Assembly: GCA_023437285.1 (NCBI GenBank)
Contig: JAEZGP010000064.1
Span: 1 to 7,463, forward strand
Direction: 5' to 3'
Source: Actinomycetes bacterium
GTDB taxonomy: Bacteria > Actinomycetota > Actinomycetes > Mycobacteriales > Micromonosporaceae
DNA length: 7,463 bases
The position numbers and the translations under genes were made by a program. The notes beneath the pieces are model-generated. The model did not search any database. It was not told the origin of the DNA and worked only from the letters and a program-made list of their open reading frames with translations. Positions 1 to 5,336 of the stretch are shown here, one piece after another. Numbering within the stretch: position 1 is the first letter of the stretch; each line of letters begins with the position of its first letter.

Positions 1-2
1 GC

Positions 3-344
3 GGCGAACTGCGCGTCGACGAGGCCCTCGCGGCCCGGTCGCGGGCCAGCCGCCTGCGCTCGACGAGCCGCGCCGGTACGCCACCCCCGCCGCCACGCGT
101 CGTGTGGGCGGTCGACGGCGCCACCGACGCGACCATCCTGGAACTGCGCGCCGGCGACGATGTCGGCCTGCTGTTCCGCATCGCCCGGGCCCTGGAGGAC
201 ACCGGCGCCGACATCCGCGCGGCACGCATCTCGACACTCGGCGCCGACGTGGTAGACGCCTTCTACCTCAACGGCGACTGGAGCGACCCGGACGCCCGAG
301 CCCGCATCGAACGCGCCATGCTGATGGCAGCGGCCCCCGGCTGA
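3..344 (+). CDS. glnD: [Protein-PII] uridylyltransferase/uridylyl-removing enzyme, C-terminal end (partial)
   Basis: The frame is open from the left edge to a TGA at 342-344, so only the last ~113 residues are present. After a Pro-rich linker the segment VVWAVDGATDATILELRAGD begins a ligand-binding ACT domain. It continues through DDVGLLFRIARALEDTGADI and ARISTLGADVVDAFYL, which is the classic ACT pattern of the GlnD C-terminus (a GLL-helix, then AxIxTxGxxVxDxFYL). GlnD is the cytoplasmic glutamine sensor that modifies the PII protein GlnB/GlnK; the ACT domains bind glutamine. The catalytic nucleotidyltransferase and HD domains lie upstream, outside the window. Placement just before ffh matches the arrangement I know in Micromonosporaceae. 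Another ACT-domain protein is formally possible, but the C-terminal position and the neighbour argue for GlnD. Confidence 0.85.
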   Translation, partial: GELRVDEALAARSRASRLRSTSRAGTPPPPPRVVWAVDGATDATILELRAGDDVGLLFRIARALEDTGADIRAARISTLGADVVDAFYLNGDWSDPDARARIERAMLMAAAPG

Positions 345-363
345 CGCCCGGCGCATGCCGAGG

Positions 364-380
364 CTGGCCGCTGCGGCCAG
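364..380 (+). terminator. Hairpin just after glnD, possible terminator
   Basis: A perfect 6-bp inverted repeat, CTGGCC / GGCCAG, with a 5-nt loop begins 20 nt after the glnD stop codon. There is no U-tract, which is common for actinobacterial terminators but leaves the call weak. It could also simply be part of the diverged first unit of the neighbouring 18-bp repeat. Confidence 0.3.
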
Positions 381-488
381 GCTGACGTTGGCGCATGCCG
401 AGGCTGACGGCTGTGCCGAGGCTGACGGCTGTGCCAAGGCTGACGGCTGTGCCAAGGCTGACGGCTGAGCCGAGGCTGACGGCCGGCG
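381..488. repeat. 18-bp tandem repeat downstream of glnD
   Basis: Four contiguous 18-bp units start at 403, 421, 439 and 457, with consensus GCTGACGGCTGTGCCRAG, followed by a partial fifth (GCTGACGGC) at 475. A diverged 22-bp unit (381-402) precedes them, and the sequence right after the glnD stop also resembles the unit. The copies differ at only one or two bases, so the expansion is recent. Because 18 is a multiple of three, both strands read through it as hexapeptide repeats (for example AVSLGT on the minus strand), but nothing suggests it is translated. Confidence 0.85.
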
Positions 489-556
489 TTATGCCCGACG
501 GCGGCCCCAGTTGACCGCCCACCGGTCCCGGACGCCTGCCTGCCGTTCCTGTGTAT

Positions 557-1180
557 CGCTCGCGCCGTTTGTGCGCATTTGGTGGCGTAGCGGGTATCGT
601 GCTCGCCTTTTGTGCACATTGGGCGGGGCGGGGTGCTCCTGCATTCGCCGTATGTGCGCATATGGTGACGTGGAGGGTCTCCTGCTCGCTTTTTGTGCAC
701 ATTGGGCGAGGTGGCGCACTCCCGCGCTCGCCCTTTGTGCGCATACGGTGACGTGGCGGGTTTCCCGCTCGCTTTTGTGCGCATATGGTGACGTGGCGGG
801 CCTGCGCTCGCCTTTTGTGCGCATTTGGCGAGGTGGCGCGCTGCCGCGTTCGCCCTTTGTGCGGATTTGGTGACGTAGCGGGTCTACTGCTCGCCTTTTG
901 TGCGCAAATGGTGACGCGGCGGCTCTTGTGCTCGCCCTTTGTGCGCATTGGGCGGGGCGTGGTGCGCCTGGGTTCGCCTTTTGTGCGCAAATGGTGACGC
1001 GGCGGGTCTCCTGCTTGCCTTTTGTGCGCATTGGGCGACGTGACGCACTCCGCGCTCGCCCTTTGTGCGCATATGGTGGCACGACGCACTGCCGCGCTCG
1101 CCCTTTGTGAGCAAACGGTCGGGCGACGCGCTGCCGCGCTCGCCCTTTGTGCGCATGTGGTCGAGAGGGCGCCGTACGCG
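557..1180. repeat. Degenerate ~41-bp direct-repeat array, 15 units
   Basis: The core TTTGTGCGCA, or a one-base variant, recurs at 568, 609, 651, 692, 734, 774, 814, 856, 897, 938, 980, 1021, 1062, 1104 and 1146. Spacing is 40-42 bp and averages about 41.3. Each core is preceded by CTCGCC or a near variant and followed by GGTGACG (type A) or GGCGAGG/GGCGGGG (type B). Types A and B mostly alternate, which suggests growth by duplication of ~83-bp pairs. Units are contiguous, with no unique spacers. The last two units (GGTC instead of GGYG) are the most diverged, and a fragment like a broken unit follows near 1180-1200. No protein-coding signal fits: the period is not a multiple of three and no open frame has a credible start. 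Function unknown. Confidence 0.9.
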
Positions 1181-1372
1181 CACCCATGTGGCGGGCGGTC
1201 CTCGGCGCGACAGCTGCCGGCGGGTGAGAATCGTGGGACGCTTCCCGGGCGTACTCGTAATGATCTTGATCTTTGGGTACGGACTCCAAGGGGACGGCGG
1301 GCGGCGGCTACCCTGTGAGGGGGTCGGTCGCGCGCCGGCCGAGCCGAATCAGACTTGTGGGGATAATCTGCC
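1181..1372 (+). promoter_or_regulatory. ffh upstream region with a -10-like GATAAT next to the start
   Basis: No gene is visible between the repeat array and ffh. The clearest signal is GATAAT at 1362-1367, five bases upstream of the ffh GTG (1373). Read as a -10 box it would place transcription start at about 1373-1374, so the mRNA would begin at or next to the start codon. No convincing -35 hexamer is found 16-18 bp upstream. The alternative is a weak ribosome-binding site in the GGGG run at 1359-1362. The stretch 1257-1277 is locally AT-rich and could hold a second promoter, but I see no good box pair. Confidence 0.45.
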
Positions 1373-2908
1373 GTGTTTGACACGCTGAGCGACCGCCTGA
1401 CCGGGATCTTCGCCAAGCTCAAGGGCAAGGGCCGGCTCACCGACGCCGACATCGACGCGACCGCGCGTGAGATCCGTCTCGCGCTGCTGGAGGCCGATGT
1501 CGCGCTGCCCGTGGTCAAGGCCTTCATCGCCCGGCTCAAGGAGCGCGCTCGCGGCGCCGAGGTGCACGCGGCGCTGAACCCCGCCCAGCAGGTCATCAAG
1601 ATTGTTCACGAGGAGCTGGTCGGCGTCCTCGGCGGGGAGGCGCGGCGGTTGCAGTTCGCCAAGCACCCGCCGACCGTGATCATGCTGGCGGGTCTGCAGG
1701 GTTCCGGTAAGACGACGCTGGCCGGCAAGCTGGCCCGCCACCTCAAGGGCCTGGGCCACCAGCCGCTACTCGTGGCCTGTGACCTGCAGCGCCCCAATGC
1801 GGTCAACCAGCTGCAGGTGCTCGGCGAGCGGGCCGGCGCCGAGGTGTACGCCCCGCAGCCCGGCAACGGCGTCGGCGACCCTGTGCAGGTCGCCAAGGAC
1901 TCGATCGAGTACGCCCGGCGCACTATGCGCGACATCGTCATCGTCGACACCGCCGGCCGGCTGGGCATCGACACCGAGCTGATGCAACAGGCCGCGAACA
2001 TCCGCGACGCGGTGCAGCCCGACGAGATCATCTTCGTGATCGACGCGATGGTGGGTCAGGACGCGGTCACCACCGCCGAGGCATTCCGCGACGGCGTGGG
2101 CATCACCGGCGTCGTCCTGTCCAAGCTCGACGGCGACGCGCCCGGCGGTGCCGCGCTGTCGGTGCGTGAGGTGACCGGCTCGCCGATCCTGTTCGCGTCG
2201 ACCGGCGAGAAGCTGGAGGACTTCGACGTCTTCCACCCCGACCGGATGGCGAGCCGCATTCTCGGCATGGGCGACATGCTCACGCTCATCGAGCAGGCCG
2301 AATCGGCGTTCGACGCCGACCAGAAGGAGAAGATGGCCGCCAAGCTCATGGGCGGTCAGACCTTCACCTTGGACGACTTCCTCGACCAGCTCATCGCCGT
2401 ACGCCGGATGGGTCCCATCAGCAACCTGCTCGGCATGCTGCCCGGCATGGGGCAGATGAAGGACCAGATCGCCGAGCTTGACGACAAGCACTTCGACAAG
2501 GTCACCGCGATCATCCGGTCGATGACCCCCGGCGAGCGCAACGACCCGAAGATCATTAACGGGTCGCGTCGCCTGCGCATCGCCAACGGTTCCGGCGTCA
2601 CCGTCATGGACGTCAACCAGCTGCTCAACCGCTTCGCCGACGCGCAGAAGATGATGAAGCAGATGGGCCCGATGATGGGCATGCCCGGCCGCCGCAAGGC
2701 CACCAAGTCGCCCAAGAACAAGCGCAAGGGCGGCAAGGGTTCCGGCGGTCGCCCCGGCCGCGCCGCGCTGCCGGGCGGCATGCCCCCCGGCATGCCGCAG
2801 CTGCCGCCGGGCCTTGACCCGGGCGCCCTGGACGGAGCCGGCGGCCTGCCGCCCGGCCTGAAGCTGCCCAACCTCGACTTCTCGAAGTACAAGAAGCCGC
2901 AGAAGTAG
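1373..2908 (+). CDS. ffh: Signal recognition particle protein Ffh (SRP54 GTPase)
   Basis: Ffh binds SRP RNA and the signal sequences of nascent membrane proteins, and with the receptor FtsY delivers ribosomes to the membrane translocon. The 511-residue protein has the full domain order. An N domain spans ~1-95. The G domain carries the P-loop GLQGSGKTT (107-115), DLQRP (137-141), DTAGR (192-196), SKLDG (250-254) and GEKLEDF (278-284). The methionine-rich M domain spans ~325-435, with the RNA-binding SRRLRIANGSG (398-408) and the Met cluster KMMKQMGPMMGM (426-437). Residues ~438-511 form an extra Lys-, Gly- and Pro-rich tail, making it longer than the ~450-residue E. coli protein; such tails are usual in Actinobacteria. 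The start is GTG; the N-terminus MFDTLSDRLTGIF is family-typical, so this start is firm. The gene is probably transcribed alone. Its TAG stop abuts the stop of the convergent downstream gene. Confidence 0.97.
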   Translation: MFDTLSDRLTGIFAKLKGKGRLTDADIDATAREIRLALLEADVALPVVKAFIARLKERARGAEVHAALNPAQQVIKIVHEELVGVLGGEARRLQFAKHPPTVIMLAGLQGSGKTTLAGKLARHLKGLGHQPLLVACDLQRPNAVNQLQVLGERAGAEVYAPQPGNGVGDPVQVAKDSIEYARRTMRDIVIVDTAGRLGIDTELMQQAANIRDAVQPDEIIFVIDAMVGQDAVTTAEAFRDGVGITGVVLSKLDGDAPGGAALSVREVTGSPILFASTGEKLEDFDVFHPDRMASRILGMGDMLTLIEQAESAFDADQKEKMAAKLMGGQTFTLDDFLDQLIAVRRMGPISNLLGMLPGMGQMKDQIAELDDKHFDKVTAIIRSMTPGERNDPKIINGSRRLRIANGSGVTVMDVNQLLNRFADAQKMMKQMGPMMGMPGRRKATKSPKNKRKGGKGSGGRPGRAALPGGMPPGMPQLPPGLDPGALDGAGGLPPGLKLPNLDFSKYKKPQK

Positions 2909-3580
2909 CTACCGGCCCATCGTCGTCAGGAACCCGATCACGGCGGCACCCCACCACGCGGCCTGGGACACGGCCGAGATGCTCGCCGCCCGAAGGAAAA
3001 TCCTCATGGGTACCTTCGGCGAAGCCGCGGGCGGGGCGACCGCCTCGGCCGGGGCGCCCACCTCGAGGGCGACGGCGGCGTCCGGGTTCACCCGCCGCCC
3101 GGCCGCGTGCCGGCCCTGCCCGGCCGTGTGCTCGTCGAGCAGTACGCGCAGGTCGTGGCCGAGGCGCCGGGCCCGTACGCCGTTGAGGCCCACCACGAGC
3201 ACCAGGGCCATCTTGGCCGCGGTGAGCGGGCGGTCCAGGTTCGGGCCGAGCAGCAGGCCGGTGCCGGCGAGCCCGACGAGGCCCAGCCAGATGAGTGGAT
3301 CGAGGGTCAGCGCCAGGCTGGTGACCCGCTCCAGCGTCGTACGCCGGGCAAGCCACGCCAGGCTGTACAGCTCGACGCAGAGCACCGCCCCGAACCCGAC
3401 GGCGAGGCTCACGAGGTGGGCGAACAGCGCGTACGGGCGGACGGCCTCGCCGGGCTGCACCAGCAGGGCCGTGCCGATCACGGCGAGCCAGGCGGTCACC
3501 ACGATCCCGGCATGGCCTACTCGCCAGCGCACGGGCGCCGGCGCGGCGGCGATAAGTGCGTGTTCGGTCGCGATCGACAT
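2909..3580 (-). CDS. Unrecognised multi-pass membrane protein
   Basis: I do not recognise the family. The 223-residue product has about five hydrophobic helices, at residues ~23-41, ~50-77, ~88-112, ~118-137 and ~194-220. Basic residues follow several of them (LARRTT, VRARRLGHD), suggesting cytoplasmic loops. A hydrophilic, Ala/Pro-rich stretch of about 50 residues (~141-192) separates helices four and five. Histidines occur at 23 and 54, near helices one and two, but there is no diagnostic metal or haem motif. The overall style resembles small actinobacterial CopD-like or DUF-type membrane proteins; that is only a resemblance. The start is well supported: ATG at 3578-3580 has a strong ribosome-binding site GAGGTGA (complement of 3584-3590) three bases upstream. 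It lies about 320 bp downstream of the DUF402 gene on the same strand, so it probably has its own promoter. It ends back-to-back with ffh. Confidence 0.8.
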   Translation of the reverse strand: MSIATEHALIAAAPAPVRWRVGHAGIVVTAWLAVIGTALLVQPGEAVRPYALFAHLVSLAVGFGAVLCVELYSLAWLARRTTLERVTSLALTLDPLIWLGLVGLAGTGLLLGPNLDRPLTAAKMALVLVVGLNGVRARRLGHDLRVLLDEHTAGQGRHAAGRRVNPDAAVALEVGAPAEAVAPPAASPKVPMRIFLRAASISAVSQAAWWGAAVIGFLTTMGR

Positions 3581-3590
3581 GGGTCACCTC

Positions 3591-3900
3591 TACGGATAGG
3601 CGTTCATGAATTCTGAGCGCCCGCTGAAGGTGGCGAGAAGTCTCTGACTGATCAGGCACTGGTGCGCGACCGGGTCTACGCAGGGCGGCGCGGCTAAGGC
3701 CCAAGACCGGCTTCTGGAACTTACAAAATGAAATACATCAATGCGCTTGCCAGCCTGGAATGACCCCAAAAACGGCGCCCACAAGGCCTTCCGCCGCCGC
3801 CCCGACGGGGGAGAGGCGGTGTGCGGAGCGGCAAGGGCACTTACTTACCGAATGGCGTGCCTAATTCGGTACGTAGGGCCAATCTCGGCGGGCAGAATCC
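3591..3900. other. Intergenic stretch, no convincing gene
   Basis: This stretch separates two minus-strand genes. It contains a locally AT-rich patch at 3719-3741, out of character with the surrounding GC-rich DNA, where a promoter for the membrane-protein gene could lie; TAAGTT on the minus strand is a possible -10 without a matching -35. It also holds the 8-bp palindrome CTGATCAG (3648-3655), a GC-rich nested hairpin (CCGCC 3791-3795 with GGCGG 3815-3819, enclosing CCCC/GGGG) and the inverted repeat at 3846-3871 listed separately. Short plus-strand frames exist: 13 residues MNSERPLKVARSL at 3606-3647, and MKYINALASLE at 3728-3763. Neither has a good ribosome-binding site. I see no tRNA or insertion-sequence end. 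Confidence 0.5.
3846..3871 (-). terminator. Inverted repeat downstream of the DUF402 gene, likely terminator
   Basis: Perfect 8-bp arms TACCGAAT (3846-3853) and ATTCGGTA (3864-3871) enclose a 10-nt loop. The structure begins 29 nt past the DUF402 stop codon in the direction of that gene's transcription. There is no U-tract. The arms are unusually AT-rich for this genome, so an operator or a protein-binding palindrome is an alternative. Confidence 0.45.
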
Positions 3901-4551
3901 CTACGCGCGCGGCCTGTCCCAGCCTTTCGGTAGGGAGGTGGGGACTGTCCACGATAGAGACGGGCGGAAGTCGCAGCGCGTGCCGTCGAAGGGGAAGGTG
4001 GCCGACTCGATGAGGCCCACGACGCGCTTGCCCTCGGCCCAGACGGACTCGGGGTCCTCGACCCAGTAGACGTCAGGGTGGGCGAGGTGGTCGGCGAACT
4101 CGTCCTCGTCCTTCCACCGCCAGGACCGGTCCGGCGCGACGACGATGTCGAGGTCCTGGTCGATGGTGTCGATGCCGGCCGCCGCGCCGTCGTCCCACCG
4201 CGTGCCGGGCTCCTCGAGGTTCACGTACCAGCCCGTGAAGTCGCCGTTTTGGGAGAAGAAGAACCACAGGGAGTACGCCCCGGAGCGCGGGTGCAGCATG
4301 AGCACGTCGCCCTGCCACGTCAACGCCTTCAGCGCCTTGTCGGTGCGTCCCCACTCGCCGAACGGCACCTCGCGGAACGTCCGTCCGTCGGCCGCGCCGA
4401 TGTCGCGGTAGACGCTGTTTCTGGCGATCCAGAGCCACAGTCCGGTGTCGTCGTCGGCGGCGACCCGGCCGGCCCACACGCGGGCCAGGATGTTGTCGCG
4501 CATGAAGTGGCGCCGCAGCACCAACCGGCCCACGGGCCATGTCCCCGTCAC
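3901..4551 (-). CDS. DUF402 domain protein (FomD/Ntdp-like)
   Basis: DUF402 proteins include FomD, which hydrolyses a cytidylylated intermediate of fosfomycin synthesis, and the Staphylococcus/Bacillus nucleoside di-/triphosphatase Ntdp. Both are cytoplasmic and metal-dependent. Numbering from the chosen start (216 residues), the family signature is present: WYVNLEEP (~108-115), the acidic stretch DTIDQDLDIVV (~128-138), and KDEDEF (~147-152), which supplies metal-binding carboxylates. The C-terminus ends in the usual FPFDGT…KGWDRPRA style. The substrate cannot be told from sequence. The frame is open to a GTG at 4572, but that codon lies in a tandem repeat and lacks a ribosome-binding site. 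GTG at 4549-4551 gives the family-typical distance to the (P)GRxVLRR motif and sits 8 nt after a -10-like TAGACT, so it is preferred. The kinase gene lies 75 bp upstream on the same strand. Confidence 0.82.
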   Translation of the reverse strand: MTGTWPVGRLVLRRHFMRDNILARVWAGRVAADDDTGLWLWIARNSVYRDIGAADGRTFREVPFGEWGRTDKALKALTWQGDVLMLHPRSGAYSLWFFFSQNGDFTGWYVNLEEPGTRWDDGAAAGIDTIDQDLDIVVAPDRSWRWKDEDEFADHLAHPDVYWVEDPESVWAEGKRVVGLIESATFPFDGTRCDFRPSLSWTVPTSLPKGWDRPRA

Positions 4552-4559
4552 GAGCGCGG

Positions 4560-4565
4560 AGTCTA
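4560..4565 (-). promoter_or_regulatory. Possible -10 box of a leaderless DUF402 transcript
   Basis: TAGACT (minus strand, 4565 to 4560) matches TANNNT and ends 8 nt before the GTG at 4551. No Shine-Dalgarno sequence precedes either candidate start codon, which fits a leaderless mRNA. No matching -35 is seen: the sequence 17-18 bp upstream is GC-rich repeat. Confidence 0.3.
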
Positions 4566-4570
4566 ACCGC

Positions 4571-4654
4571 ACCGCGACGCGGAACGGGACGTCTCGCCGG
4601 CCACCGCGACGCGGACGTCCAGCCGGCTACCGCGACGCGGACGTCCCGCCGGCG
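4571..4654. repeat. 26-bp tandem repeat, three copies, across the kinase stop codon
   Basis: The copies are 4571-4602 (32 bp, with small insertions), 4603-4628 and 4629-4654. Each starts ACCGCGACGCGGA and ends in a GCCGGC-like block; copies two and three differ at only two positions. Copy three encodes the last codons of the kinase gene (…GGTSASR-stop). The other two fill most of the gap to the DUF402 gene. Confidence 0.85.
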
Positions 4655-5205
4655 AGCACCCGGTCGCGTACCTCGGCCGCCAGGGCGTCGAGGTCGACCT
4701 CGCGGGTGGTGTCGACCTGGAGCACGTCGCCGAACGCCAGCGGCCCGGCCTCGGCCTGCCAGGCGGCCCACTTCTGGTCGAGGCCGACCTGCTGGCCGTG
4801 GATGGGATGGCGGCTGGGGGCGCGGGCCTCGAAACGGCGCCGGGCGAGGGCGGCGGGCACCTCGCACCAGATCTCCAGGATGTCGGTGGGGATGACGTTG
4901 GCGCGGCGCAGCCCCCGCAGGACGAGGTGACGGGTGCCGGGCAGCCAGGCGCTGTCGCAGATCGCGCCGCCGTGGGCGTGGCGCAACAGGGCCCACATGG
5001 TCTCGGTGGCGGCGGCGCCGAGGTTCTGGTTCCACACGGGTTGCGGGCGATCGTCCGGGGCGTCGACGCCGAGCACGTCGGCGTGCGCCTCCTTGATGAC
5101 GTCCTTGCTGAACAGGGGCAGGCGGAGCAGTCGGGCCAGGCCGCGCCCGAGCGTCGTCTTGCCGGCACCGGGCAGGCCGTTGATGAGGATCACCGGCCGG
5201 GTCAC
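4627..5205 (-). CDS. P-loop kinase-like ATPase (AAA_33 / zeta-toxin-like fold)
   Basis: From GTG 5205 the product has 192 residues. VILINGLPGAGKT (~5-17) is a Walker A motif at the extreme N-terminus, as in small-molecule and nucleotide kinases. FSKDVIKE (~32-39) is the motif typical of AAA_33/zeta-toxin and chloramphenicol-phosphotransferase-like kinases. A hydrophobic strand ending in DSAW (~84-87) is Walker B-like, and the Arg-rich helix EVPAALARRRFEAR (~115-128) looks like the lid. The substrate is unknown; no antitoxin-like partner is seen, so a toxin role is unsupported. The frame extends up to ATG 5289, but that adds 28 non-family residues. The GTG at 5203-5205 overlaps the stop of a small upstream ORF (GTGA) and puts Walker A at the normal distance; GTG 5211 is also possible. 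The last codons lie in a 26-bp tandem repeat, and the amidohydrolase gene is upstream on the same strand. Confidence 0.82.
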   Translation of the reverse strand: MTRPVILINGLPGAGKTTLGRGLARLLRLPLFSKDVIKEAHADVLGVDAPDDRPQPVWNQNLGAAATETMWALLRHAHGGAICDSAWLPGTRHLVLRGLRRANVIPTDILEIWCEVPAALARRRFEARAPSRHPIHGQQVGLDQKWAAWQAEAGPLAFGDVLQVDTTREVDLDALAAEVRDRVLAGGTSASR

Positions 5206-5267
5206 GCGCACGCGCCATCGGGCCGGCGTTGACCTATCTGCGGCTTCCGTTGTGCTGGTCCCGGCAT
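5202..5267 (-). CDS. Putative 21-residue leader ORF upstream of the kinase gene
   Basis: An ATG at 5265-5267 follows GGGAGGTG, the best Shine-Dalgarno sequence near this locus, at normal spacing. The frame encodes 21 residues (starting MPGPAQRKPQ, ending DGACA; basic, no signal peptide). It stops with a TGA at 5202-5204 that shares four bases, GTGA, with the preferred GTG start of the kinase, which itself has no ribosome-binding site. This is the geometry of a translationally coupled leader peptide. I see no run of one codon that would indicate attenuation. The Shine-Dalgarno sequence could instead be chance. Confidence 0.45.
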   Translation of the reverse strand: MPGPAQRKPQIGQRRPDGACA

Positions 5268-5336
5268 GGCGCACACCTCCCGCAACCATGCTTTCACAGA
5301 GAGTCGCGCCAGCGATGCCCGGGTATCGATAAACGA

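Noticed and set aside
557..1180. CRISPR array
   Set aside because: The recurring core is regularly spaced, but units are contiguous, the would-be spacers (~20 bp) resemble one another, repeats are degenerate and no cas gene is near.
557..1180. Plasmid-like iteron origin
   Set aside because: There is no rep-like gene, DnaA boxes or AT-rich unwinding element nearby, and the flanking genes are chromosomal housekeeping genes.
345..1372. SRP RNA gene (ffs) or tRNA near ffh
   Set aside because: I looked for the SRP RNA apical loop (GGAA tetraloop with symmetric/asymmetric internal loops) and for tRNA T-arm sequences and found none.
268..1599. Long minus-strand Arg/Lys-rich protein (443 codons) and the 266-codon frame at 489-1289
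   Set aside because: These frames run across non-triplet repeats and into ffh antisense; the same DNA is read in all three frames in turn, and there is no credible start or family.
2625..3704. 359-codon minus-strand frame
   Set aside because: It is the shadow of the membrane-protein gene in another frame and overlaps ffh; the Arg/Pro-rich product is typical of off-frame GC-rich DNA.
3590..3784. 64-codon minus-strand ORF upstream of the membrane-protein gene
   Set aside because: It has no ribosome-binding site, no recognisable family, and occupies the probable promoter region of the downstream gene.
4073..5218. 381-codon minus-strand frame
   Set aside because: It overlaps both the kinase and DUF402 genes out of frame and its product is low-complexity Arg/Pro/Ala.
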